This document shows positions 26,061 to 35,411 of a stretch of DNA of 52,775 nucleotides, in pieces (position 1 is the stretch's first letter; every line of letters starts with the position of its first letter). A program made the position numbers and the translations under genes. The notes below the pieces were generated by a model. The model ran no database searches and had not been told where the DNA came from. It was given only the letters and a program-made list of their open reading frames with translations. The stretch is from an uncultured Colwellia sp. (lineage in GTDB: Bacteria > Pseudomonadota > Gammaproteobacteria > Enterobacterales > Alteromonadaceae): NCBI GenBank assembly GCA_913049915.1, contig CAJWZC010000016.1, positions 1 through 52,775 of the forward strand, in the 5' to 3' direction.

Positions 26061-26111
26061 TTAACGACATTAACGACATTAACGACATTAACGACATTAA
26101 CGACATTAACG
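26061..26111. repeat. 9-bp tandem repeat (TTAACGACA) abutting the aldehyde dehydrogenase stop
   Basis: Five complete copies of TTAACGACA run from 26061 to 26105, and a sixth partial copy includes the stop codon of the minus-strand aldehyde dehydrogenase (26106-26108). Read on the minus strand each unit is TGT CGT TAA, so a stop codon recurs in the same frame every 9 bases. It was probably made by replication slippage and may vary between strains. Confidence 0.95.
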
Positions 26112-27578
26112 CATAAACAATTTCAGCATCAACTTTTGAATAAAACTTTCGTAAGGCGGATGAACCAACTTACCGATATTTATTTTACCTTGCGCTAGTA
26201 CTGTCTTCGCTTTTGAAAAAGTTAAAAATCCTTCTTTGCCATGATAATGCCCCATACCTGAATCGCCGATACCACCAAAAGGTGCATCGTCAGCAGCAAC
26301 GTGCATAATCGTATCGTTAATACAAACCCCTCCAGAGTGGGTTTTATCAAGTAATAATTGTTGCGTTGTTTTATCAAAACTCATGATATATAAAGCAAGT
26401 GGCCGAGGGCGGTCATTAATGTAATCAATAACAGTATCTAAATCACTGTAGGGCATAATTGGTAATAACGGACCAAATATTTCTTCCTGCATCAATTGCA
26501 TATCATCAGTCACTTGGGTAATTAATTGTGTGGCAAGTTGACGAGTTGAGCGGTTAATTTTTTCGCCATTGGCTGAAACCACCTTAGCTCCTTTTTCAAT
26601 TGCATCATCGAGCCATGACAGTAAACGTTTGTGTTGAGCATCATTAATGATATTGGCGTAATCTTTATTTTCATTACTTGAGTTGTCTGAATGCTTAGGA
26701 TACATACTTTTAAAATGTTTTTGATACCCAGCAATAAGTTCATCGATCTTGCTTTCAGGACAAAAAATATAATCTGGAGCAACACATATTTGCCCTGCAT
26801 TTAAGCACTTACCAAATATCAGACGTTCGACAGCGGTTTCAATCGGCATATCCTCAGCGATAATTACGGGTGATTTTCCGCCTAACTCTAAGGTTACAGG
26901 GGTTAAATTGTTAGCGGCTGCGCGCATAACATGTCTACCAATATTTGTTGAGCCAGTGAATACTAGGTGATTAAAAGGTAAGGCTGAAAAAGTAGCGGCA
27001 ATATCGGCTTCGCCTTCTATTACAGCAACAGTTTTATGGTCAAAAATACCATTAAGCATTGTTGTTATCACTGCATTGGTTGCCGGAGTAAATTCTGATA
27101 GCTTAATCATGGCGCGATTTCCCGCTGCCAAGGCGCCTATTAAAGGGCCTATGGATAACATAACAGGAAAATTCCAAGGTACCATAATACCTATAACGCC
27201 TAAGGGCTGATAATGCACAGTGATTTTAGCGGGAGATAACAATAACCCGGCGTGTCTACGCTGTGGCTTTGACCATTTTTTAAGGTTTTTTAAGGTGTAA
27301 TTTATATTCATCACACAAGGCAAGATATCAGCTATTAAACTGTCTTGTTTTGCACGTTGACCATAATCTTGATTTAGCGCCGATACTAATTTATTTTGAT
27401 GTGATAATAAAGCCGCTTTAAGTGCAAGTAATTGCTCTTTCCTATACTGAATAGAGGGCGCTGGAGATAATTTATATTCTAATTTCTGTTGTTCTAATAT
27501 AGACGTTAGTGATTGTTCACTATTTTTGCTCTCACTATTTGTTATTTCATTATTTTGCATATCAATAGTTTCCTTCAT
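26106..27578 (-). CDS. Coniferyl-aldehyde-dehydrogenase-type NAD(P) aldehyde dehydrogenase
   Basis: A 490-residue class 3-like aldehyde dehydrogenase that oxidises aldehydes to acids. It shows the NAD-binding motif FTGSTNIGRHVMRAA, the glutamate region VTLELGGKSPVI and the catalytic cysteine in NAGQICVAPDY. The C-terminal hydrophobic and basic tail (IQKLMLKLFMR) and the overall pattern resemble coniferyl aldehyde dehydrogenases (CalB) and the fatty-aldehyde group, so the native substrate may be a lipid or aromatic aldehyde. A second in-frame ATG seven codons in (MQNNEIT) is an alternative start. It converges on thyA and is divergent from the SRPBCC/desaturase pair. Confidence 0.88.
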   Translation of the reverse strand: MKETIDMQNNEITNSESKNSEQSLTSILEQQKLEYKLSPAPSIQYRKEQLLALKAALLSHQNKLVSALNQDYGQRAKQDSLIADILPCVMNINYTLKNLKKWSKPQRRHAGLLLSPAKITVHYQPLGVIGIMVPWNFPVMLSIGPLIGALAAGNRAMIKLSEFTPATNAVITTMLNGIFDHKTVAVIEGEADIAATFSALPFNHLVFTGSTNIGRHVMRAAANNLTPVTLELGGKSPVIIAEDMPIETAVERLIFGKCLNAGQICVAPDYIFCPESKIDELIAGYQKHFKSMYPKHSDNSSNENKDYANIINDAQHKRLLSWLDDAIEKGAKVVSANGEKINRSTRQLATQLITQVTDDMQLMQEEIFGPLLPIMPYSDLDTVIDYINDRPRPLALYIMSFDKTTQQLLLDKTHSGGVCINDTIMHVAADDAPFGGIGDSGMGHYHGKEGFLTFSKAKTVLAQGKINIGKLVHPPYESFIQKLMLKLFMR

Positions 27579-27820
27579 AGTATCCCCAATATTTATGATT
27601 TTACTTTATATCTTTTAATGTTAATGGCAAGGTAAAACTACCGATAAACTGTTGCAAAAAGCGTTTTGGTGACTTTTATAGGATAATAAACTCTCACAAA
27701 AACGAGGAAACCTTTAGGTCGTTTGCTATTGATTTCTGTTTTTATTAGTTTTTTGTTTAGTTAAAAATAAACACTTGTTGTTTTATAAGAACTCTGGTTG
27801 AATCAAGATAATTAAACACC

Positions 27821-27827
27821 CGTATCA
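27821..27827 (+). promoter_or_regulatory. Weak candidate -10 (CGTATCA) resembling the sigma-regulon motif
   Basis: CGTATCA at 27821-27827 sits 15 nt after GAATCA (27800-27805), recalling the TGATCN-N15-CGTATR motif found near the sigma/ChrR genes. Only ATC of the -35 half agrees, so this may be chance. Confidence 0.2.
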
Positions 27828-27844
27828 ATTTTCTGGTGAGATTT

Positions 27845-28315
27845 ATGATTACCATTGCAGTAACACAAAAAATATCAGCTCCAGTAGAGCAAGTATGCCA
27901 AGTTTTATTAGCCCATCGACAATTAGATAGGTTTTTTAATGCCAAAATCAAAGTCATAAAAATAGAAGATGATGGTGAATTAATTGGCGGAAAAGGTACT
28001 GTTCGTCAAATCTCCATCGGAAAAATAGTCTTTGAGGAAGAGATTATTAATGCCAGTAACAAGCATATTTGTTACCGTATTAAAGGTAACTGGCCAGTAT
28101 CAAACCACCAAGGCGATATTTACTTAACACCTCAATTCGTATCTCCAGCTACCTCATTTGATAGTGATAGTAAAACCACACAACTTGACTACGTTATTAA
28201 ATTTAATAGTCCTAAATGGTTACCCGAATTTTTATTAAAGTTTTTTGTTGGACGCGATATTATTAATGCAATGAAAAAATTAGCCGAGCACTTTGTAGCA
28301 GGAAACTCCTTATGA
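27845..28315 (+). CDS. SRPBCC-fold (START/Bet v1-like) protein
   Basis: A 156-residue protein with the polyketide-cyclase/SRPBCC pattern: an opening ITIAVTQKISAPVEQVCQVL, alternating beta strands and a final amphipathic helix (NAMKKLAEHF). I prefer the ATG at 27845, which has GGTGAG just upstream, over a GTG at 27836. SRPBCC proteins bind hydrophobic ligands; the ligand here is unknown. Its last 4 nt overlap the start of the sterol-desaturase-like gene, so the two are coupled and may act on the same lipid. Confidence 0.8.
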   Translation: MITIAVTQKISAPVEQVCQVLLAHRQLDRFFNAKIKVIKIEDDGELIGGKGTVRQISIGKIVFEEEIINASNKHICYRIKGNWPVSNHQGDIYLTPQFVSPATSFDSDSKTTQLDYVIKFNSPKWLPEFLLKFFVGRDIINAMKKLAEHFVAGNSL

Positions 28316-29130
28316 GTATTGAAGTGATCCTATTGGCGCTGAGTCCAATATTTTTAGGCTTTATTATTTACGAGTTTGTCAAACACCGTAAACTTTATGA
28401 CATTAAAGATAGTTTGGCGAATACCGCTTTAGCACTTTTACATCAAGCATCAGATGCTATCGCGCTGTTATTATTAATGCCCTTTTTTTATTGGTTACAT
28501 CAATTCGCCGTGTTTGATATCACGCTTAGTTTTATAACTGTATTCATCGCTTTTCTATTACAAGATTTTCTTTATTATTGGTTTCATAAGGCGTCCCATC
28601 ATATACACTGGTTGTGGGCCGCGCATGTTGTCCACCACAGCTCTACTAAAATGAACTTCTCTACCGCTTTTAGACAATCGTTGATGTACCCAATAGCAGG
28701 CATGTGGATTTTTTGGATGCCAATGATCATTATCGGTTTTGATCCCTTGACAGTTTTTACCGTAGTTGCCCTTAATTTAGCGTATCAATTTTTTGTTCAT
28801 ACAGAAATTATTGATAAATTAGGATGGTTTGAAAAAGTATTTAATAGCCCTTCACATCATCGAGTACATCATTCAACCAATAAAGCCTATTTAGATAGCA
28901 ACTTTGCTGGAGTATTAATTCTTTGGGATAAGCTATTTGGCACATATGTCGAAGAAGATGCTGATAAAAATGGCCCTTGTCGCTATGGTATTATTGGTCA
29001 AATAAAGTCAAATAATCCATTTTATATTAGCTTTCATCAATGGATTTATATGTTCAAATCTGCTTTTCATGCGAAAGGGCTCAAAGCTAAGTGTCGAGTA
29101 TTATTTAGTTACCCGACAAGCTCTTGTTAG
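28312..29130 (+). CDS. Sterol desaturase / fatty acid hydroxylase family protein
   Basis: Integral-membrane di-iron oxygenase of 272 residues. The three histidine clusters are HKASH (His92-His96), HVVHH (His105-His109) and HHRVHH (His182-His187), plus His163 between them. This matches the FA-hydroxylase superfamily, which hydroxylates or desaturates lipids and alkyl ethers with O2. Four or more hydrophobic segments surround them. The substrate is unknown. It is translationally coupled to the SRPBCC gene and converges on the serine deaminase gene, with only AT-rich sequence between. Confidence 0.88.
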   Translation: MSIEVILLALSPIFLGFIIYEFVKHRKLYDIKDSLANTALALLHQASDAIALLLLMPFFYWLHQFAVFDITLSFITVFIAFLLQDFLYYWFHKASHHIHWLWAAHVVHHSSTKMNFSTAFRQSLMYPIAGMWIFWMPMIIIGFDPLTVFTVVALNLAYQFFVHTEIIDKLGWFEKVFNSPSHHRVHHSTNKAYLDSNFAGVLILWDKLFGTYVEEDADKNGPCRYGIIGQIKSNNPFYISFHQWIYMFKSAFHAKGLKAKCRVLFSYPTSSC

Positions 29131-29163
29131 GTTTGTTAATTTTTAAAATTTTTTAATAACTAA

Positions 29164-30540
29164 CTAACACTCAATGATGTTGACCGCTAAACCGCCGCGT
29201 GACGTTTCTTTATATTTAGTTTTCATATCATTACCGGTTTCCCACATGGTTTTGATTACTTTATCTAAAGAAACTTTTTGCTTACCATTACCACGTAAAG
29301 CAAGACGAGACGCGTTTATTGCTTTGACTGAGCCCATAGCATTGCGTTCAATACAAGGTACTTGCACTAAGCCGCCAACAGGATCACAGGTTAAACCAAG
29401 ATTATGCTCCATACCAATTTCAGCTGCATTTTCTACTTGCGAAGGATTGCCACCCATAATTTCAGTTAATGCGCCTGCTGCCATTGAGCAAGCGACACCT
29501 ACCTCACCTTGACAACCGACTTCAGCGCCAGAAATAGAAGCGTTAGTCTTGTATAAAATACCAATGGCTGCAGCGGTCAGTAAATAACGAATACAATCAT
29601 CATCACTTACTGGTTTAACAAATTTATTGTAGTAACAAAGTACCGCAGGAATAATACCAGCAGCGCCGTTTGTTGGAGCAGTTACTACGCGACTTCCAGC
29701 GGCATTTTCTTCGTTAACCGCCATAGCAAATAAGTTAACCCAATCCATAGCAGTAAGTGGATCGCTAGACTTTTCAACCATCAAAGAGCGGTGCAGGGCA
29801 GGTGCTCTACGCGTTACTTTTAAACCACCGGGTAAAATACCTTCTGTTGACATGCCACGATCAATACTGGCTTTCATCGCATCCCAAATACCAACTAATT
29901 TAGTACGTATAGTCGCTTCATCGTTTAAACACTTTTCATTATTCATCATAATGGTACTGATGCTAAAGCCGGTAGTATTGGCTTGATTTAATAATTCTTC
30001 AGCAGAAGTGAAAACGTGAGGGCGTTTAATATTGGTATGTAAAGAAAGTGCTTTATCTTTTTCTTGGGCAAAGTCACAATCTTCAACGATAAAGCCACCG
30101 CCAATTGAGTAGTAAGTTTTCTCTAATAATAAGCTGTCCTTTTGATAAGCGTACAAGGTCATTGCATTTGCGTGAGCAGGTAATGTCTTCTTACGATGAT
30201 AAATAATAGCGTCATCTTTAGGGAAGCTCACTTGATGTGTCCCATTAAGTAATATTTTTTGACTAGCGATAACGTCGGCTAAGGTCGATTCTATTGATTC
30301 AACCGGAATACCTGCAGGAGTTTGTCCGGTAAAGCCTAAAATAACCGCTTTACCGGTACCATGGCCAATACCGGTTTGACCTAATGAGCCAAAAAGTTCA
30401 CATTTTACTCTATCGACATTGGTTAATACATCCTGTTTAACTAACTCATCAACGAAAATTTTCGAAGCTTTCATTGGACCTACTGTATGTGAGCTTGATG
30501 GACCTATGCCAATAGAAAACATATCAAATACACTAATCAT
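29164..30540 (-). CDS. sdaA: L-serine ammonia-lyase (SdaA type, iron-sulfur)
   Basis: Deaminates L-serine to pyruvate and ammonia using an oxygen-sensitive [4Fe-4S] cluster. I use the ATG at 30540 (MISVFDMFSIGIGPSSSHTVGPMKA), which matches the E. coli SdaA/SdaB start; an upstream ATG at 30573 adds 11 unrelated residues. The 458-residue product contains the beta domain SSSHTVGP motif and alpha-domain cysteines in CYYNKF, GCQGEVGVACSMAAG and LTCDPVGGLVQVPCIERN. Single-chain form with both domains fused. It is transcribed alone on the minus strand. Confidence 0.94.
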   Translation of the reverse strand: MISVFDMFSIGIGPSSSHTVGPMKASKIFVDELVKQDVLTNVDRVKCELFGSLGQTGIGHGTGKAVILGFTGQTPAGIPVESIESTLADVIASQKILLNGTHQVSFPKDDAIIYHRKKTLPAHANAMTLYAYQKDSLLLEKTYYSIGGGFIVEDCDFAQEKDKALSLHTNIKRPHVFTSAEELLNQANTTGFSISTIMMNNEKCLNDEATIRTKLVGIWDAMKASIDRGMSTEGILPGGLKVTRRAPALHRSLMVEKSSDPLTAMDWVNLFAMAVNEENAAGSRVVTAPTNGAAGIIPAVLCYYNKFVKPVSDDDCIRYLLTAAAIGILYKTNASISGAEVGCQGEVGVACSMAAGALTEIMGGNPSQVENAAEIGMEHNLGLTCDPVGGLVQVPCIERNAMGSVKAINASRLALRGNGKQKVSLDKVIKTMWETGNDMKTKYKETSRGGLAVNIIEC

Positions 30541-30825
30541 ACTTTTTACCTTTGCTCTGCTGATATAATTCACACTATTCTATTAATTATAGACCTAATT
30601 ATTTTCAAGCGAAAGCTCGAGTTAAACGAGTTTAATCGATGTAAAATATGGATTTATTGTTTTTTTTCAGAATAATTAATAGCTTTTAATAGAATAATGA
30701 AATTATCGTCGATTTTGTTGTTAGTGATTTTAGCTGAAAGTTATCAGGTAAAGAAACAAAAATTATGACTAATAGAGAATTAAATACATCAATAGATCTT
30801 ATTATTGAAAAAAACATCTTATTAA

Positions 30826-31401
30826 CTAGCTTATGTGGGCTACTAAATCTTTGAGCATTACCGCGGTAGCGCCCCATATATTGTGGTGTTTATAAGGTAA
30901 AAAGTGCACATTGTGTGGCTTGCCACCTCTATGAGCAACAAAAAAATGGTGGTCATTTGTCGTTATAAAATGCTGTAGTGGTACTTGAAATATTTCAGCG
31001 ACTTCATTTTTATCCATCTGGTAAAGTGGCGCACTTGCGACAATAGCAATAATAGGAGTCACTTGAAAACCACTAATGGTTTGATAAGGCGGTAATTGTC
31101 CTAGTACTGTAATTGCTTCTCGAGACAAGCCTATTTCTTCATAAGCTTCTCGTAACGCCGTATCTATTAGTGATATATCTTCTTTTTCAACTTTACCACC
31201 AGGGAAACTTACTTGTGATGGGTGATGTCTTAAATGACTGGCACGTTTAGTTAATAATACTTGTAAGCCTTCACCATCTTCGGACTCAACTAAAGCAATC
31301 AGTACAGCGGCTGATTTTAATGGCGAAGCGTGTTGATAGTTATGCTCAGACTCAGCCAATTGTAATAAATTAAAGCGTAATAAAAATTCATCTTTTGTCA
31401 T
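30826..31401 (-). CDS. NudL-type CoA pyrophosphatase (Nudix)
   Basis: A 191-residue Nudix hydrolase of the YeaB/NudL group that cleaves coenzyme A and acyl-CoAs to phosphopantetheine and 3',5'-ADP. The Nudix box is clear (GGKVEKED...REAYEEIGL) and is preceded by LLTKRASHLRHHPSQVSFPGG, the UPF0035/CoA-type signature. It lies 59 nt downstream of pabB on the same strand, so the two are probably one operon, the order pabB-nudL also being seen in E. coli. Confidence 0.92.
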   Translation of the reverse strand: MTKDEFLLRFNLLQLAESEHNYQHASPLKSAAVLIALVESEDGEGLQVLLTKRASHLRHHPSQVSFPGGKVEKEDISLIDTALREAYEEIGLSREAITVLGQLPPYQTISGFQVTPIIAIVASAPLYQMDKNEVAEIFQVPLQHFITTNDHHFFVAHRGGKPHNVHFLPYKHHNIWGATAVMLKDLVAHIS

Positions 31402-31460
31402 TGGCGTACTCTTTAACAGACCCTAATTATAGAGCTTGAATTTAAGGAATTAACTAAAGC

Positions 31461-32936
31461 CTACACCTGATTGAGTTTTGATAATACAGGTAAAATGCAA
31501 TTAACTTTATCAAAGGTCTCTTGGTATTCGCTTTGCGCGGTTGAATCAGCGACTAGCCCACCACCCGCCCAACAATGAATAGTTTTTTGGTTGTTAATTG
31601 AGCCGTTTTCTGGGTTTTTACTTGGTTGACAAATTAAGGTTCGAATCGTTATGCTGGTATCCATATTGCCACAGTTGGAAAGGTAGCCAATTGAGCCACA
31701 GTAAACACTACGACGATGTGGCTCTAATTCTTCTATGATTTGCATAGCACGTATTTTAGGCGCCCCGGTAATAGATCCGCCAGGAAAAGCACAACGAAGT
31801 AAATCTGTAGCATGCTTATTGTTAGAAAGTGTACCTTCAACAGTACTCACTAAGTGATGTACTGCGGGGAAGCTTTCAATATCAAAAAGTTTAGGGACCT
31901 TTACGGTGCCTGCTTGACAACTTCTACTGATGTCATTACGTAAGAGGTCAACAATCATTAAGTTTTCAGCATTATCTTTGTTAGAGTGCCTTAATATTTT
32001 AGCATTCTTAGCATCTTGAACTTTATTATCACTACGCGGCATGGTGCCTTTAATGGGCTTACTTTGTACTTTACCTTGTGATAGCTGTAAGAATCGTTCA
32101 GGTGATACGCTTAAAATGGCGGCATTATCTAAGCGAATAAATGCAGAAAAAGGGGCTTTGTTAGCCTTTTTAAGTGCTAAGTAAGCCTCAAACTCATCCC
32201 CTTGGTATAGTGCACTAAAGCGCTGCGCCAAATTAATCTGGTAACAATCACCGCTCAATAAGTAACTTTGGACTTTATTAAATTTTTCTATATAACTGGC
32301 TTTATCCATATTGGCTTGCCAACTAGTCTTCAAATGAAAGCTATTAGCTTGGTCAACCTGTTTTGCAACGTTAGCCAAGCTAATGAGTGAGCTTTCAATA
32401 TCGTCTCGTTGGTCCTCAGCACAAACTAAGTAAAACGTTGCTGAAATATTATCAAAAATAACCGCTCGATCATAAAGACCTACTGCCATCTCAGGCAAAT
32501 TAATATCTTGCTTAGACACATTAGGTAATTGCTCGAAGCGACGACCTAAATCATAAGCGAAATATCCTAATGCACCACCTAAAAATGGTAAAAATTCATG
32601 AGTTGTTGGCGCTTTAAATAACTTTTCCTGAAGCTGTTTTAGTAATGATAGTGGGTCATCAGTACTTTTTTTACTACTATTGTTTTCAGGATAATAGAGA
32701 TCTGTAAAACAGATTTCTGTACTATTGCCTTGCGTCGTTAAGGTCGCAATAGGCTGCCACACTATAATATCAAAGCGACTATCAACATGGTCACTATTAC
32801 TAGAGTCGAGCCACATTGCCCATGGCTGATGAGAAAAGTGACTAAATAAATCCTCAGGGCTCGTATTACAAGCGAAGGAAATTTTTTCAGCGGTGACAAC
32901 AATGGCTGAATGTGAACCAAGTAGGGTATTGAACAA
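31461..32936 (-). CDS. pabB: Aminodeoxychorismate synthase component I PabB
   Basis: Converts chorismate, with ammonia supplied by PabA, to 4-amino-4-deoxychorismate for folate synthesis. The 491-residue product has the chorismate-binding signature. Visible are SPERFLQLSQGKVQSKPIKG with the lysine in PIKGTMPR that forms the covalent intermediate in PabB, then HHLVSTVEGTL, FPGGSITGAPKIRAMQ and VYCGSIGYLS. PIKGT rather than PIAGT separates PabB from anthranilate synthase TrpE. First gene of the pabB-nudL unit, divergent from the fumarase gene. Confidence 0.94.
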   Translation of the reverse strand: MFNTLLGSHSAIVVTAEKISFACNTSPEDLFSHFSHQPWAMWLDSSNSDHVDSRFDIIVWQPIATLTTQGNSTEICFTDLYYPENNSSKKSTDDPLSLLKQLQEKLFKAPTTHEFLPFLGGALGYFAYDLGRRFEQLPNVSKQDINLPEMAVGLYDRAVIFDNISATFYLVCAEDQRDDIESSLISLANVAKQVDQANSFHLKTSWQANMDKASYIEKFNKVQSYLLSGDCYQINLAQRFSALYQGDEFEAYLALKKANKAPFSAFIRLDNAAILSVSPERFLQLSQGKVQSKPIKGTMPRSDNKVQDAKNAKILRHSNKDNAENLMIVDLLRNDISRSCQAGTVKVPKLFDIESFPAVHHLVSTVEGTLSNNKHATDLLRCAFPGGSITGAPKIRAMQIIEELEPHRRSVYCGSIGYLSNCGNMDTSITIRTLICQPSKNPENGSINNQKTIHCWAGGGLVADSTAQSEYQETFDKVNCILPVLSKLNQV

Positions 32937-33079
32937 AGCTTTTAGTACTCTCAGTATTCGCTAGTTAAATAGTTATTATCAGGCATTTGCTCTGGCAGCA
33001 CTTTCAATAGCGGGTTATTATATGTAATAGATTTATTATAACTTTCCCCTACATAATATTAAAGCTAATAGAGAGCACT

Positions 33080-34600
33080 ATGGCCATCATTAAACAACAA
33101 GACTTAATCGATAGTATTGAAGATGCACTGCAATATATTTCTTATTATCATCCACTTGATTTTATTCAGGCACTAGAAAAAGCCTATAACAAAGAAGAAT
33201 CAACAGCAGCGAAAGACGCAATAGCACAAATTTTGATTAACTCACGTATGTCAGCGCAAGGTAAACGTCCAATTTGCCAAGATACAGGTATTGTTACCTG
33301 TTTTGTTAAAGTAGGTATGGCTGTTCAGTGGGATAAAACTGATATGACCGTACAGCAAATGGTTGATGAAGGTACCCGTCGTGCATATTTAAATCCAGAT
33401 AATCCATTGCGCGCTTCAATAGTGAAAGACCCGGCAGGAAAACGTATAAATACTAAAGATAATACGCCAGCGGTTGTCCATATTGATATGGTGCCTGGCG
33501 CAGATCTTGAAATAATGATTGCTGCCAAAGGCGGCGGTAGTGAAAATAAAACTAAAATGGCGATGCTAAACCCATCAGACTCGATTGCTGATTGGGTCGT
33601 TAAAACGCTACCAACAATGGGCGCTGGTTGGTGTCCACCAGGAATGTTAGGTATAGGCATTGGCGGAACAGCTGAAAAAGCTGGCGTATTGGCTAAAGAA
33701 AGTTTAATGGATCCAGTCAACATTCAAGACTTAATCGAACGTGGGCCACAAAACGCTGAAGAAGAATTACGTCTTGAGATTTTTGAACGGGTAAATAAAT
33801 TAGGTATTGGCGCACAAGGCTTAGGTGGTTTAACGACCGTAGTTGATGTAAAAATTAACTCAGTACCAACCCATGCCGCATCTAAACCCGTGGTGATGAT
33901 CCCAAATTGTGCGGCAACGCGTCATGTTCACTTCCACCTTGATGGCTCAGGCCCTGCTACTTTAACACCGCCTAAGCTGGAAGAATGGCCAGAAATTACC
34001 TGGGAAGTCGGTGAGAATGTTCGCCGTGTAAATGTTGATGATTTAGGTAAAGCTGATATCAGTGATTGGAGAACGGGTGAAACGGTATTACTTAGCGGTA
34101 CTATCTTAACCGGACGTGATGCTGCGCATAAGCGTATTAAAGACATGTTAGCTAAAGGTGAAAAATTACCGGTAGATTTCACTAACAAGTTTATTTACTA
34201 CGTTGGTCCAGTTGATGCTATTGGTGATGAAGCGGTAGGTCCTGCAGGCCCAACTACTGCAACACGTATGGATAAATTTACTGAAATGATGTTAGCTGAG
34301 ACTGGTCTTTTAGGTACAATCGGTAAAGCTGAACGTGGTGCAGCAACATGTCAAACTATTAAAGAGCATAAATCTGTTTACTTAATGGCGGTAGGTGGCG
34401 CTGCTTATCTTGTGTCAAAAGCAATTAAGAAAGCAAAAGTTGTAGCCTTTGAAGACATGGGAATGGAAGCTATCTATGAATTTGAAGTAGAAGATATGCC
34501 AGTAACAGTGGCAGTAGATAGCACAGGTGAATCTGCTCATGTAACAGGCCCTGCAATTTGGAAAGTTAAAATCCAAGAAGCTGAAGAGAAAGTGAAGTAG
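33080..34600 (+). CDS. fumA: Class I fumarate hydratase (iron-sulfur fumarase)
   Basis: Catalyses fumarate + water to L-malate in the TCA cycle using an oxygen-labile [4Fe-4S] cluster. Likely cluster cysteines are Cys66 (GKRPICQDTGIVTCF), Cys185 (GAGWCPPGM) and Cys277 (IPNCAATRHVHF). The 506 residues hold the alpha domain (to about 300) and beta domain (EAVGPAGPTTATRMDKF, AAYLVSKAIKKAKVVAF) in one chain, as in E. coli FumA/FumB. The symbol fumA is used for the class. It is single with a terminator behind it. Confidence 0.93.
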   Translation: MAIIKQQDLIDSIEDALQYISYYHPLDFIQALEKAYNKEESTAAKDAIAQILINSRMSAQGKRPICQDTGIVTCFVKVGMAVQWDKTDMTVQQMVDEGTRRAYLNPDNPLRASIVKDPAGKRINTKDNTPAVVHIDMVPGADLEIMIAAKGGGSENKTKMAMLNPSDSIADWVVKTLPTMGAGWCPPGMLGIGIGGTAEKAGVLAKESLMDPVNIQDLIERGPQNAEEELRLEIFERVNKLGIGAQGLGGLTTVVDVKINSVPTHAASKPVVMIPNCAATRHVHFHLDGSGPATLTPPKLEEWPEITWEVGENVRRVNVDDLGKADISDWRTGETVLLSGTILTGRDAAHKRIKDMLAKGEKLPVDFTNKFIYYVGPVDAIGDEAVGPAGPTTATRMDKFTEMMLAETGLLGTIGKAERGAATCQTIKEHKSVYLMAVGGAAYLVSKAIKKAKVVAFEDMGMEAIYEFEVEDMPVTVAVDSTGESAHVTGPAIWKVKIQEAEEKVK

Positions 34601-34657
34601 TCATTTTATAATAGATAACTAGCAGCGTAATTAGTTGGTTATAAAATGTTTTTGTAT

Positions 34658-34686
34658 AAAAGGGCGCCTGAGGTGCTCTTTTTTAT
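34658..34686 (+). terminator. Terminator after fumarase
   Basis: AAAAGGGCGCC (34658-34668) pairs with GGTGCTCTTTT (34672-34682) with two G-U pairs in RNA and a 3-nt loop, followed by further T residues. Confidence 0.85.
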
Positions 34687-34856
34687 AGTTAATTATTTTG
34701 TTATTGATAACGCATAACAAAACGATTAACTATTATTTAGTGGCTATAAATTGTTAAGTTGCTATTAATTTTATGATTAATTTTGTAGTAAGTACGGTTT
34801 TACTTATTTACGTACTAAACTGTAATAATATAATTATTCAAAATGGTAGATAGACT

Positions 34857-35411
34857 ATGCAAGGATCTATATATACAGCATTTTCAGATATGGTTGTTGA
34901 AAAAATGGGAATGGAACAGTTTAATGAATTAATTGAGAAAACTAACCCGCCATCACAGGGAGTATATACTAGCGGAGAGCAATATTTAGATAGTGAGCTG
35001 GTAAATATGATTCAAGCGCTATCAGTTAAAACAGGCATTGTTACTGAAGCGTTAGTTGAGAAGTTTGGTCGGTATCTATTTAATAAATTATATGATGCCA
35101 GCCCTATACATATTTCTACAATAAATAACTTAAAAAGTTTTCTACTTGCTATAGATAATCTTATCCATAGTGAGGTAACACGGTTACACCCTAAAGCTTA
35201 TTTACCTACCTTTGAATACGAAACGATAGATGATAATACCCTTATTATGTATTACAGCTCTAAACGTAAATTATGTCATCTGTGTATCGGTTTAATTTTT
35301 GGTGCCGCTGATCAATTCAATGAAAAAGTATTAATTGACCACTCTGAATGTATGCATCATGGTGCTTCGCGTTGTAAATTAGTAATAAATTTCAAAGGTC
35401 AGAATGAGTAA
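34857..35411 (+). CDS. H-NOX heme nitric-oxide sensor protein
   Basis: A 184-residue heme-based NO sensor. Diagnostic features are the opening MQGSIYTAFSDMV, the proximal heme ligand His104 in LIHSEVTRLHP, the distal-side VYTSG region and the YxSxR heme-propionate motif (Tyr133, Ser135, Arg137). A zinc-site pattern known from Shewanella H-NOX is kept: Cys140, His162, Cys165 and Cys173. In such bacteria H-NOX binds NO and inhibits a partner kinase, affecting biofilm and motility. The gene overlaps the following histidine kinase gene by 8 nt. Confidence 0.92.
   Translation: MQGSIYTAFSDMVVEKMGMEQFNELIEKTNPPSQGVYTSGEQYLDSELVNMIQALSVKTGIVTEALVEKFGRYLFNKLYDASPIHISTINNLKSFLLAIDNLIHSEVTRLHPKAYLPTFEYETIDDNTLIMYYSSKRKLCHLCIGLIFGAADQFNEKVLIDHSECMHHGASRCKLVINFKGQNE

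Noticed and set aside
26061..26111. Possible CRISPR array
   Set aside because: The units are 9 bp with no spacers between them; it is a simple tandem repeat.
30686..30877. 63-codon minus-strand frame overlapping the NudL-type gene
   Set aside because: Overlaps the end of a confident gene in another frame and has no recognisable features.
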